Below, piece by piece: positions 1-7,613 of a stretch of 10,576 bases of DNA. The position numbers were made by a program, and so were the translations under genes. The stretch comes from Archaeoglobus sp. JdFR-24. GTDB lineage: Archaea; Halobacteriota; Archaeoglobi; Archaeoglobales; Archaeoglobaceae. Every line of letters starts with the position of its first letter. The first letter of the stretch is position 1. The stretch is from contig MTML01000124.1 of NCBI GenBank assembly GCA_002011215.1, positions 1 through 10,576 of the forward strand, read 5' to 3'. The notes below the pieces were generated by a model. The model saw only the letters and a program-made list of their open reading frames with translations, was not told the origin of the DNA and did no database searches.

Positions 1-35
1 AGCATTTTGTTGAGGTTTTGAATGGGAAATTTCAT
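1..35 (-). CDS. possible 5' end of a further gene, cut by the window edge
   Basis: An ATG at 35-33 (with another in frame at 38-36) opens a frame that stays open to the window edge and would begin MKFPIQNLNKM. About 29 bp before this ATG the minus strand reads GAAAATTTTAATATC-like sequence: an A-rich stretch followed by a TATA-like TTTAATATC at 67-59. That is close to the spacing seen for the two leaderless genes at 7590 and 7646. Only 11 codons are visible, so neither family nor reality can be judged. The same bases also contain two hairpins that could simply be the 3' end of the flippase operon. Weak call. Confidence 0.2.
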   Translation of the reverse strand, partial: MKFPIQNLNKM

Positions 36-50
36 CATGACCGTGTCATG
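36..50. repeat. short perfect inverted repeat (6-bp arms, 3-nt loop)
   Basis: CATGAC at 36-41 and GTCATG at 45-50 pair perfectly around a 3-nt loop. It lies about 30 bp beyond the flippase stop codon. No T-run follows on the minus strand, so it does not look like a standard intrinsic terminator; it could stabilise the 3' end of the operon mRNA, be a small operator, or be chance. Confidence 0.35.
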
Positions 51-58
51 CTATTATT

Positions 59-80
59 GATATTAAATTTTCTTAATATC
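59..80. repeat. AT-rich inverted repeat just after the flippase stop
   Basis: GATATTAA at 59-66 and TTAATATC at 73-80 form a perfect 8-bp stem with a 6-nt loop, starting 1 bp past the flippase stop codon (84-82). It is weak because every stem pair but one is A-T. It may mark the end of the six-gene operon. Read on the minus strand, its left arm is also the TATA-like element of the possible next gene. The two readings compete, and in such AT-rich DNA chance is also possible. Confidence 0.35.
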
Positions 81-81
81 T

Positions 82-1377
82 TCAAAAATGAATGTATGCT
101 AAAAATGTTGCTATTATGATACAAATAAAATATACTGAATATTTACATTTAATATTAAATACATTTTTTATAAAAAATAACTGTGGCATGAAAATTATAA
201 AACTTCCTGCGAGTTGTGCGATAACTGCTCCGAGAATACCATATATTGGTATAAGAACGATCCATAGTAAGAAAATCACAACAGTGCCTATAATATTCAA
301 TATAACGGGTATTTTTACAGTATCATTTCGTGATGAAAATATTGTTGTGGTTGGAAAGAATAAAATTTGAATTGAGTATATAATTATGAATATATTTAAA
401 ATATTATGTGAATAAATATACTTATCTCCAAAAATAATCATAATTATATTTTTAGAAAATATTATCATTAATGTAGAAATAATAGTTATTATCAATCCAA
501 GGACAAGATTTATCTTGTTATATGTTTTTTCAAGAAGGTCATATTTTTTATTTTTTTGAAGATACGAAAATTCTGGGAGAATGATTTTTGATATGCCTCT
601 CTGTATAAATGATATCGGTAAACCTAGGGTCATCCCTGCAGCATAATACCCGATCATCACATTCGAGACATAGGCACTCAATAATATCGGTGCAGAGTAT
701 GTTCTTATAACCGATGCAAAACTTCCTATAAGTAGAATACCAGAATACTTCAATATATTGATATCAAATTTACTTATTTTTATTATTAGATTTCTGAATA
801 GAAATATTGAACTTAGAGAAAATATTATGTATGGAATATAAAAAGATAATATTGCATATATGACATCTAAATCAAAATAAATAAAAATTAATATGTACAT
901 GTAGAAAAAAATACCTGCACATATTTCCAGAAATAAATATTCTTTCATCTTGCCAATTGAGAAATAAATATTTCTAAAAAATGAATATGTTATAAATAAG
1001 AATATCAATATTGCTGCAAGAACGATGTACTCGATGGTGAAATTTAATCTGAATACAACATATATGATGATCAAAAATACCGAGCTAGGAAACGCGGCAA
1101 TTAATGTTAGTGTGAAGGTCTCTGTAAATGCTTTTTTTAACATTTTGGGTTGATTTTTATTCTCAGCCACAAATTTCAAGGCAGACATTAATATGCTTGT
1201 TGTGGTTATGGAACCCAGTAAAAATACATACGACAAAAGAACCGAGTACATACCCAGAATTTCAGGCTCAAAAATTTTGGCTATAAAAATGTTAAATATA
1301 AATCTGTATGAATTTCCAATTAATGTACCTATCATCGCTACAATTCCCATTATAAATAGATTCCTATTAACCTTCAT
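82..1377 (-). CDS. Wzx/RfbX-like polysaccharide flippase (MOP superfamily)
   Basis: A 431-residue polytopic membrane protein, the usual size for Wzx-type lipid-linked oligosaccharide flippases, which move undecaprenyl- or dolichyl-linked glycans from the inner to the outer face of the membrane. Some 12-13 hydrophobic segments can be picked out, the first at about residues 8-30. Family-like features are a basic N-terminus, FEPEILGMYSVLLS at 36-49 after the first helix, YYAAGMTLGLP at 244-254, the GDKYIYSHNIL stretch near 317-327 and PIYGILGAVIAQ near 377-388. The ATG at 1377 is supported by AGGGTGA at 1388-1382, 4 nt upstream, which shares bases with the stop codon of the preceding gene; only 9 bp separate the two genes. 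It is the last clear gene of the operon and very AT-rich. Substrate cannot be read from the sequence. Sure of the superfamily, less so of the exact role. Confidence 0.9.
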   Translation of the reverse strand: MKVNRNLFIMGIVAMIGTLIGNSYRFIFNIFIAKIFEPEILGMYSVLLSYVFLLGSITTTSILMSALKFVAENKNQPKMLKKAFTETFTLTLIAAFPSSVFLIIIYVVFRLNFTIEYIVLAAILIFLFITYSFFRNIYFSIGKMKEYLFLEICAGIFFYMYILIFIYFDLDVIYAILSFYIPYIIFSLSSIFLFRNLIIKISKFDINILKYSGILLIGSFASVIRTYSAPILLSAYVSNVMIGYYAAGMTLGLPISFIQRGISKIILPEFSYLQKNKKYDLLEKTYNKINLVLGLIITIISTLMIIFSKNIIMIIFGDKYIYSHNILNIFIIIYSIQILFFPTTTIFSSRNDTVKIPVILNIIGTVVIFLLWIVLIPIYGILGAVIAQLAGSFIIFMPQLFFIKNVFNIKCKYSVYFICIIIATFLAYIHF

Positions 1378-1386
1378 TTAATCACC

Positions 1387-3201
1387 CTATGTTTCATAAA
1401 TATATATCATATAGTCTGAGACCTCTTCATTTTTATAGATATTAATAAAAAATCCACTGTCATAAATTTTATTTTCAGGTATAATCCATCCACCACTATC
1501 CCTTCTTAGATTCGAAGATATAACAAAATATTGTCGTTGTTCCATAATCATAGTATTTCTTAATTGAAATGGGTTATAGGTTTTATATATGGGGTGATAT
1601 ATTATAATAGAATCTAAATTGAACATATTGTACTCCTGAACAATTACCGCATGGCTGACAATTTTTATATCTTTATAGGGCATCTGATTTCTCAACCAAA
1701 CGATATTCTCAAAATTTCCTGATGTTATTATAGATTGATGTGAGTTCACATGATTCCCATATGCTGAAATTACAAAACTTGGTATAAGTATGCTGATTAT
1801 GATAATAATTAAAATCTTTTTTAATTTATATTTTCTATATCCATTATTCCTATGTTTTGACAAAGATCTAATCATACAGTATATCACATATGATAGCATG
1901 CCAAAGTATGCTATTGCTACATAAGGATAAATTCTTGATGATAACAACAATCCATAGTTGAATAAATACTGCATAAACCAGAGCAGAGGTATTATGATCA
2001 CTATGGCCCAATGATATGGGTAATGTTCAATATTTTCCTTTTTTATGAATTTAACCAAAACATATGGATAGCTAATAGCACCAAAAATAGAAAAGAAAAT
2101 CATTGACAATATCTGCTTGAATATTATGTATTTTGGTTGATTTGACATTAAAATTTTTATACTTATTGTAGACCATATGGATTTTATATCATATATAGAA
2201 ACACTCCCTGCGATTTTCATTATGACGTATGCCCACACAGCAGGAATGATAATAAATGAAAACAAATATAATATTGAATCTTTCCCATCAAAATTTATGA
2301 TATTATATTTTACTATATTTTCCTGTGATTTGATTTTTTTCCATAAAATTCTAGTAATAAAGATTGAAAAGAACAAAATTATTGCAAATAACGTCGTCAC
2401 CATTTGTTCATTTAACGAGATCGGAACCTCTCGGTTATAGAAACCATAAAATAATCCTTCAGTGCTGAAGAGCCCTCTGTTAAGAAGAACAAAATAATAT
2501 GGAGATGCAATCGTAATGCCATATATTGTAGTGACAAACATAACAGTGATATAGTTTAGATGCTTGCGTGTGTTCTTAATGTTGATAAATGCGAACATTG
2601 TAAATAATATTAATAGGATAAACCAAACAAATGTTGATGGTCTGTGTGTTAGGAAGACGGATCCTAATAAGATACTCTGTATAAATATATTTTTATTATT
2701 TTTCTTCACAAAAAGAAGACACAATAAATTGGTATAAATTAACAATATTCCTATGTTTGAGGGGTGCGGATACATATATCCTATGGTGTTTGTTGTGGAT
2801 ATTGTGGTAGTAATGAAAAGCATGGATAATAGGGCAGATGTTTTGTTAAATATCTTTCTGTTGATCAAAAATGCGAGGAGTGCTATCATTACATATGGAA
2901 CAAATATTAACACATATGTGATATATGGATAATCTATACCTCCAAGTACATGAATCTCTCCAAGCAAAATTGAAAATCCCGGCGGATAGCTCCAAACAAA
3001 ATCAACTACATAGAATTTAGAGGGATCGGAGTTCCAATCTATTATATGCTTTTCCTCTATACTTTCTGCTCTGTATACGTGCTGGAAATAGTCCCATGAA
3101 TTTATGGGTGGAATGTTTTCACTATTTAGATGCAAATTTAATATATTTAATAATATTAAAAATAATATTAAACAAATCCAGAAATAACTCTTTTTGATCA
3201 T
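1387..3201 (-). CDS. GT-C-like polytopic membrane glycosyltransferase or polymerase
   Basis: A 604-residue membrane protein. After an N-terminal helix (about residues 5-22) comes a large polar loop with SWDYFQH (D37, H41) and then SYPPGFSILLG (about 71-81). An acidic residue in the first external loop followed by a YPPG-type motif is the hallmark of GT-C fold enzymes that use lipid-phosphate sugars outside the membrane. THRPS near 185-189 and a run of further helices follow. The C-terminal ~120 residues are soluble-looking, containing ENIVWLRNQMPYKDIKIVS, as in many GT-C proteins. The WWDxG motif of AglB oligosaccharyltransferase was not seen. I start at the second ATG: AGGAGGA (3213-3207) lies 6 nt before it but abuts the first ATG (3207), and ATG-3201 forms a 4-nt ATGA overlap with the upstream stop. 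Whether it adds single sugars, polymerises repeats (Wzy-like) or transfers glycans to protein is open. Confidence 0.75.
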   Translation of the reverse strand: MIKKSYFWICLILFLILLNILNLHLNSENIPPINSWDYFQHVYRAESIEEKHIIDWNSDPSKFYVVDFVWSYPPGFSILLGEIHVLGGIDYPYITYVLIFVPYVMIALLAFLINRKIFNKTSALLSMLFITTTISTTNTIGYMYPHPSNIGILLIYTNLLCLLFVKKNNKNIFIQSILLGSVFLTHRPSTFVWFILLILFTMFAFINIKNTRKHLNYITVMFVTTIYGITIASPYYFVLLNRGLFSTEGLFYGFYNREVPISLNEQMVTTLFAIILFFSIFITRILWKKIKSQENIVKYNIINFDGKDSILYLFSFIIIPAVWAYVIMKIAGSVSIYDIKSIWSTISIKILMSNQPKYIIFKQILSMIFFSIFGAISYPYVLVKFIKKENIEHYPYHWAIVIIIPLLWFMQYLFNYGLLLSSRIYPYVAIAYFGMLSYVIYCMIRSLSKHRNNGYRKYKLKKILIIIIISILIPSFVISAYGNHVNSHQSIITSGNFENIVWLRNQMPYKDIKIVSHAVIVQEYNMFNLDSIIIYHPIYKTYNPFQLRNTMIMEQRQYFVISSNLRRDSGGWIIPENKIYDSGFFINIYKNEEVSDYMIYIYET

Positions 3202-4394
3202 ATCCATCCTCCTGATATAAGAAGCTCTTCAAACTGTTTTGCGGTAAACCGGTTCTTTACTTCATTATGAATTGCTTTTCCAATACTATTTTTATATTCT
3301 TCGTCTCTCAATATTTTCAATATAGCTTCTTTTAACTGTTCAGAATTTTTTGGCTCTACATATATACAATTTTTTAACACCTCCTTTGTGGGCCCTACTG
3401 TTGTGGTTATTACAGGCAATTTCATCATAGCCGCTTCGAGAATACTCATCGACACACCCCCACTGATCACGCTTGGATACACGAACACATCTCCTATACT
3501 TAAAATTTTTTTCAATTCTCGCTTATCCTTCACCTCGCCATAAAATATAACATCATCATAAATTCTCAATTTCTTTGCCAGGTCTTTCAAATATCCCTTG
3601 ATTGTACCATCGCCGACTATAAATAATTTTATTTTTAATGAACGATACTCGTTTCGGATATTTGCAAAAGCCTCTAATAAATATTCTAATCCTTTAATTG
3701 CTTCTAGACGGCCGACATATAATATTATTTTACTATCTAATTCAAAATGTACTCTATTTTTTTCAGATCTTTTAACATCATTGTCCTCAAAAACATTATC
3801 AACAGGATAATTATACACCACAATTTTTTTCACATCACATCCCAGCTCTATTGCTTTGTTTCTAATTTCTCCGCTTCCAACGAATACATAATCTGCACCT
3901 CTTAGATTAAATTGCAATATTTTTTTCATAAGGTAGAAGTGTATCTTTTTTGTTATATTTAATTTATTTTTTGATATATACTCCTGACTTCCTTTACTTA
4001 TATTCATAATTTTACCATGGTCAAATATGATCACTTCTACATCTTTAAAAATTTTTGATAGAAATACAGCATAAAATGCGGTAATCGAATCATGGCAATA
4101 ATATTTTTTAACATCTTTGATATATAATAAAAATGCAAATAATGTTCCGGAAAATAAGTTTAAAAAAAATGTTACTATGTGATTAAAAGAAAAGACTTTT
4201 GCAAGTGTGGGATGATATGATATATTTACAGTCTTAACATTTAATGGTACTTTGAGGTTTTTTGTTCGTATTCTACATATCAAATATATCTCGTCATATC
4301 TTTTCTCTAAAATCCTCAGAAAAACATTAACTATTGAATAGACTCCGCCAATTACAGGGTAGTTATTTAGAATGACACCACACCTTCTTTTCAT
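3198..4394 (-). CDS. GT4-type (GT-B fold) glycosyltransferase
   Basis: A 398-residue family-4 glycosyltransferase, expected to transfer a sugar from a nucleotide donor to a lipid-linked acceptor at the cytoplasmic membrane face. The N-terminal acceptor domain has GGVYSIV near 16-22, HDSITAFYA near 101-109 and DHGK at 125-128. The C-terminal donor domain has YVGRLEAIKGLEYLLEAF (226-243), GDGTIKGYL (261-269) and YPSVISGGVS...ILEAA (307-322). The second Glu of the usual E-x7-E motif is present (E320) but the first position is Gly (G312). The hydrophobic stretch around 74-93 may bind membrane. The ATG at 4394 has AAGGTGG (4405-4399) 4 nt upstream. The gene overlaps the 3' end of the upstream SDR gene by 32 bp and the downstream gene by 4 bp (ATGA), implying coupled translation. 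Donor and acceptor are unknown. Confidence 0.88.
   Translation of the reverse strand: MKRRCGVILNNYPVIGGVYSIVNVFLRILEKRYDEIYLICRIRTKNLKVPLNVKTVNISYHPTLAKVFSFNHIVTFFLNLFSGTLFAFLLYIKDVKKYYCHDSITAFYAVFLSKIFKDVEVIIFDHGKIMNISKGSQEYISKNKLNITKKIHFYLMKKILQFNLRGADYVFVGSGEIRNKAIELGCDVKKIVVYNYPVDNVFEDNDVKRSEKNRVHFELDSKIILYVGRLEAIKGLEYLLEAFANIRNEYRSLKIKLFIVGDGTIKGYLKDLAKKLRIYDDVIFYGEVKDKRELKKILSIGDVFVYPSVISGGVSMSILEAAMMKLPVITTTVGPTKEVLKNCIYVEPKNSEQLKEAILKILRDEEYKNSIGKAIHNEVKNRFTAKQFEELLISGGWI
3207..3213 (-). promoter_or_regulatory. Shine-Dalgarno deciding the GT-C gene start
   Basis: AGGAGGA on the minus strand lies 6 nt (from its GGAGG core) before ATG-3201 and touches ATG-3207, so it supports the second ATG. 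That choice also creates the 4-nt ATGA overlap with the upstream stop. Confidence 0.75.
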
Positions 4395-5307
4395 CTAACC
4401 ACCTTATAAATTTCTTTATGCCTTCATCAAGCGTGGTAGTAGGCCGATAATTGAATAATTCCTCAAACTTGCCCGGGTCTGAATAAAATTTATTATACTC
4501 CCACGCCTCACCTTGCGTCTCTATTACAGGACCCTCAATCCCTACAATTTCAGCAACTTTTCTAACAAGATCTATTATAGTATATGGTTTTCCATAGCAT
4601 AAATCGACAGTTATATTTTTTATATCTATTTTTGTTATAACATGCATCAATGCGTCAATAGCATCCTCTATGTACATAGCATCTATTAAATTTCTACCAT
4701 CCCCATATATGGTGAAAGATTTTTTCTTTTCATAGTAGAATGTGCGTATCAATTTACTGAATATCTTTCGTGGTGGTTCATATGGTCCATAGGCGCCGTA
4801 AAATCTTATTATTATGTAATGATCTATCCCTCCTCGTTCCTTAAAGAAATGCACATATCTTTCAGATGCGTATTTTGAGATTGCATAGGGTATTGTTGGT
4901 AATATCTTGACATCTGGATTTACAGGTCCAGTATGACCATCGTAAACGGCTCCTGATGATAAAAATATGAACCTATCTATTTTTGTATTTTTTAAAAAAT
5001 TTATAAGAGTATGCGTATTCATAATTAGATCTTGTACTGGCTCTTTTTTTGAGAGATATATCTGTGTGTTGGCCACTAAAAAGATGCAGACGTCCATTGG
5101 TTCTATACCAGTTAAAACAGATTCGCAATCCTCTTCAGAGGACAAATCACACTTTATAGGTTTCACATTTTCCAGATTTTCTCTCGTTAAAAAAGAAGGG
5201 AAATCTCTCGAGGTGTTATAAAAACCATATACCTCCCAGTTGTGTGGCATTTTCAGTAAGAGATTCCGTCCGATGAATCCAGATGCACCCACAACACCTA
5301 CTCGCAT
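4363..5307 (-). CDS. extended SDR NAD-dependent sugar epimerase/dehydratase/reductase
   Basis: A 314-residue extended short-chain dehydrogenase acting on a nucleotide sugar. The Rossmann motif is G7-ASG10-FIG13, and D54 sits in the DLSSEED stretch after the third strand. SSGAVYDG (117-124) carries the catalytic Ser, and Y141-AISK145 is the YxxxK pair. IRFYGAYGPYEPPRK (167-181) and YGDGRNLIDAMYIEDA (201-216) line the substrate pocket. No Glu or Asp-Glu follows the Ser (it reads SSGA), so a 4,6-dehydratase is unlikely; a 4-epimerase or 4-ketoreductase is more plausible. The N-terminus MRVGVVGASGFIG fits exactly the ATG at 5307, with GGAGcTGA (5320-5313, one mismatch to GGAGGTGA) 5 nt upstream. 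The gap to the upstream gene is only 5 bp, and the upstream TGA stop is part of this ribosome binding site. Its 3' end overlaps the GT4 gene by 32 bp. Exact substrate unknown. Confidence 0.85.
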   Translation of the reverse strand: MRVGVVGASGFIGRNLLLKMPHNWEVYGFYNTSRDFPSFLTRENLENVKPIKCDLSSEEDCESVLTGIEPMDVCIFLVANTQIYLSKKEPVQDLIMNTHTLINFLKNTKIDRFIFLSSGAVYDGHTGPVNPDVKILPTIPYAISKYASERYVHFFKERGGIDHYIIIRFYGAYGPYEPPRKIFSKLIRTFYYEKKKSFTIYGDGRNLIDAMYIEDAIDALMHVITKIDIKNITVDLCYGKPYTIIDLVRKVAEIVGIEGPVIETQGEAWEYNKFYSDPGKFEELFNYRPTTTLDEGIKKFIRWLDEKKVWCHSK

Positions 5308-5312
5308 CTCTA

Positions 5313-6278
5313 TCAGCTCCCGAATATTTTCCTATACCATTCTACAGTAATTCTCAATCCCTCATCTAGAGTCACTTTTGGGCTAAATCCAATCAATTTT
5401 TTTGCCTTTGTTATGTCTGCGAGATGTCTTCTCACATCGCCGATTCGTGGTGGTTTATATACAATGTCACCATTATAATTCATAATCTCCATGATTTTTT
5501 CTATTAATGATTTAATAGTAACCTCCTGCCCACTGCCTATATTTATGACCTCACCTCTTGTGTTTGTATGTTCATACACATCCAAAATCGCTACAGCAGC
5601 CTCTTCTACGAACATATAATCCCTCGTCTGCAGGCCATCACCAAAAATAATTGGTGGCAAACCATTCATAATTCTCTTTATTGTTGTGGGTATGACTCCG
5701 GCGTAAGATTTTTCGTTTTGTCTTGGACCATAGTTATTGAAAGGTCTCACGATGGAGATGTCCAAACCAAATGTTCTGTATAATGATTCTATGAGGTGAT
5801 CTCCTGCGGCTTTGCTTGCGGCATATGGTGTCATAGGCATCAAAGGGTCCTCTTCGCTCATAGGAACTTTTTTGGCAGTTCCATATGCTTCAGATGATGA
5901 AATATGTATTAATGTATCATAGGCTCCATGGTACAGAAGCAGGGATAGCGTTTCTACTATCCTGACATTTTCATTATAACACCATATCGGACGTACTAGG
6001 GATGCCGGCAGGGGAACAACGGCTAAGTTAAACGCCACTTCCACACATTCATTTCTCACAATCTCGTTCATTTTTTCATAATCTTTGCAATCCTCTCTGT
6101 AGAGTACCGTTTTATTGTCCTGTCTCAGAGCTTTCTCTATATTTCTCATTTTCCCTAAGAAAAAATTATCAACGATCACAACTTTCTCTACATCACGTTC
6201 CAGCAGTTTATCTACAACGTGGCTACCTATAAACCCCGCTCCACCGCAAACCATCACAACCTTGTTTTTAATTCTCAT
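5313..6278 (-). CDS. extended SDR nucleotide-sugar dehydratase, decarboxylase or epimerase
   Basis: A 321-residue extended SDR with CGGAGFIGSH (11-20), acidic D37 after the second strand (NAD preference), SSSEAYGTA (127-135), catalytic Y152-AASK156, and IVRPFNNYGPRQ (176-187). YGPRQ and the C-terminal GDVRRHLADITKAKKLIGF are typical of the GalE / UDP-glucuronate decarboxylase / GDP-mannose- and LegB-type 4,6-dehydratase group. The S-S-E triplet at 128-130 matches the T/S-S-E of GDP-mannose 4,6-dehydratase and UDP-glucuronate decarboxylase. It lacks the Asp of RmlB (T-D-E) and differs from typical GalE, which has no Glu here. Downstream of Ugd, a UDP-glucuronate-using activity (decarboxylase to UDP-xylose, or 4-epimerase to UDP-galacturonate) is attractive, but the sequence alone cannot decide. 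The ATG at 6278 has a strong GAGGTGA (6290-6284) 5 nt upstream; the gap to Ugd is 34 bp. Confidence 0.87.
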   Translation of the reverse strand: MRIKNKVVMVCGGAGFIGSHVVDKLLERDVEKVVIVDNFFLGKMRNIEKALRQDNKTVLYREDCKDYEKMNEIVRNECVEVAFNLAVVPLPASLVRPIWCYNENVRIVETLSLLLYHGAYDTLIHISSSEAYGTAKKVPMSEEDPLMPMTPYAASKAAGDHLIESLYRTFGLDISIVRPFNNYGPRQNEKSYAGVIPTTIKRIMNGLPPIIFGDGLQTRDYMFVEEAAVAILDVYEHTNTRGEVINIGSGQEVTIKSLIEKIMEIMNYNGDIVYKPPRIGDVRRHLADITKAKKLIGFSPKVTLDEGLRITVEWYRKIFGS

Positions 6279-6312
6279 TCAAATCACCTCGGAGACATTT
6301 TTTTGACAATAT

Positions 6313-7590
6313 TTAATCCTTTTGACCCATACCTATTCGTATATACCGTGTTTTTGGTTTGATTGTTAGTGTTTTACGTCCATCAACAATGAGTCTCAGA
6401 TTAAATTTATCATAATCTATATTTTTAAACTCGTCCCAATCTGCTTGGATTATGCAGATATCGGCGTCGCTCAACGCTTTCTCTGCGCTTTTTGCATATT
6501 TTATATTAGGAAATATCTTCTTGAAATTTTCCATAGCCTTTGGGTCATATGCTATAACAGTTGCCCCCCTCGCCTGCAGTTCTTCAACCAGAGGTATTGC
6601 TCTTGATTCTCGCACATCGTCTGTGTTGGGTTTGAATGATAGGCCAAGAACGGCCACTTTAACTCCCTGTAAGGATCCGATAGCATCTTCTATAATACTC
6701 ACGTATCTTTTTGGTTGCTGTTCATTTATTTTCAATATGGCCTCCAGCAATATAGGTTGGTATCCCACACTCTTCGCGAGATTTATCAGCGCTCTCACAT
6801 CTTTGGGAAAACAAGAACCGCCAAAGCCAATACCTGCATTGAGAAAATGGGGTGAGATCCTGTGATCCATTCCCACCCCTTTCATAACATCATACACATC
6901 GATACCAAGTTTATGACAGATATTTGCAAGTTCGTTGGCAAATGATATTTTCATAGCCAGGAGTGCATTGGATGCATATTTTATCATCTCTGCCGTTTTA
7001 ATATCTGTGCGTATGATAGGAGCACTAAGTGATTCGTATATACTCTCTACGATATCCCCGCTACGTGTATCGTATTCGCCGATAACGATTCTGTCCGGGT
7101 TGAAGGTGTCATAAAGCGCCATGCCCTCTCTCAGAAATTCAGGACACATTGCAACACCAAATCCTTCTCCGACTTTTAAGCCACTTTTTCTTTCAAGAAT
7201 TGGTATAACGACGTTCTCTGTGGTTCCCGGTACTACGGTGCTTTTAACCACAATCACTTGATACCGGGACAGTTTGCTACCTATTTCTTCGGCGGCGCTT
7301 TTCAGATAAGTCAAATCAATACCACCATCCGGTTTGCTCGGGGTTCCAACACATATGAAGGTTAGATCTTTATCCTCGACGGCCACTTCCGTGGTGGCAA
7401 CCATGTTTTTTCCTATATGTTTTTTAAGCAGCTCCTCCACACCTGGCTCGTAAATTGGCGATTTACCTGAATTTATACATTCAACCTTCCATTTATCTAC
7501 ATCTATTGCCGTTACTTTATGTCCTAATTCCACGAGCATCAGCGCTGTTGTAAGTCCCACATATCCCGTTCCAACCACGGCGATTTTCAT
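6313..7590 (-). CDS. ugd: UDP-glucose 6-dehydrogenase (UDP-glucose/GDP-mannose dehydrogenase family)
   Basis: A 425-residue NAD-dependent dehydrogenase that oxidises C6 of a nucleotide sugar twice, most likely UDP-glucose to UDP-glucuronate. It shows MKIAVVGTGYVGL at the N-terminus (Rossmann), D30 for NAD, VGTPSKPDGG (81-90), KSTVVPGTT (116-124), PEFLREG (150-156), the K204-YASN208 helix and catalytic C260 in GFGGSCFPKD (255-264). The GGSCFPKD form is that of UDP-glucose and GDP-mannose dehydrogenases; UDP-GlcNAc and UDP-ManNAc enzymes (WbpA, WecC) have GGHCIPxD. Its divergent neighbour GalU makes UDP-glucose, supporting that substrate. The frame is open further upstream to a possible start at 7734, but that would run through the galU start, and MKIAVVG at 7590 is the family N-terminus. 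No Shine-Dalgarno is seen; a TATA box lies 28 bp upstream, so the mRNA is probably leaderless. First gene of a six-gene operon. Confidence 0.92.
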   Translation of the reverse strand: MKIAVVGTGYVGLTTALMLVELGHKVTAIDVDKWKVECINSGKSPIYEPGVEELLKKHIGKNMVATTEVAVEDKDLTFICVGTPSKPDGGIDLTYLKSAAEEIGSKLSRYQVIVVKSTVVPGTTENVVIPILERKSGLKVGEGFGVAMCPEFLREGMALYDTFNPDRIVIGEYDTRSGDIVESIYESLSAPIIRTDIKTAEMIKYASNALLAMKISFANELANICHKLGIDVYDVMKGVGMDHRISPHFLNAGIGFGGSCFPKDVRALINLAKSVGYQPILLEAILKINEQQPKRYVSIIEDAIGSLQGVKVAVLGLSFKPNTDDVRESRAIPLVEELQARGATVIAYDPKAMENFKKIFPNIKYAKSAEKALSDADICIIQADWDEFKNIDYDKFNLRLIVDGRKTLTIKPKTRYIRIGMGQKD

Positions 7591-7613
7591 GGCGTTCTGA
7601 GATATCCCAAACG

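Noticed and set aside
3..119. Plus-strand frame from the left edge ending at TGA 117-119
   Set aside because: About 38 codons of low-complexity Leu/Asn/Lys sequence with no recognised family, running into the flippase gene on the other strand; probably chance in AT-rich DNA.
298..5690. Recurring GTTGTGG-type words on the plus strand (for example near 345, 1199, 3400 and 5680)
   Set aside because: Irregular spacing and each falls in codons for Thr/Ile/Asn-rich stretches of the minus-strand proteins; not a repeat family or CRISPR array.
6279..6312. Four-codon leader (ATG TCT CCG AGG TGA) in the gap before the SDR gene at 6278
   Set aside because: It coincides with the GAGGTGA ribosome binding site and is too short to distinguish from chance.
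6452..6865. Plus-strand open frame of 137 codons inside ugd
   Set aside because: It lies wholly opposite a strongly conserved gene, shows no recognisable motif and no ribosome binding site was apparent; it is a shadow frame.
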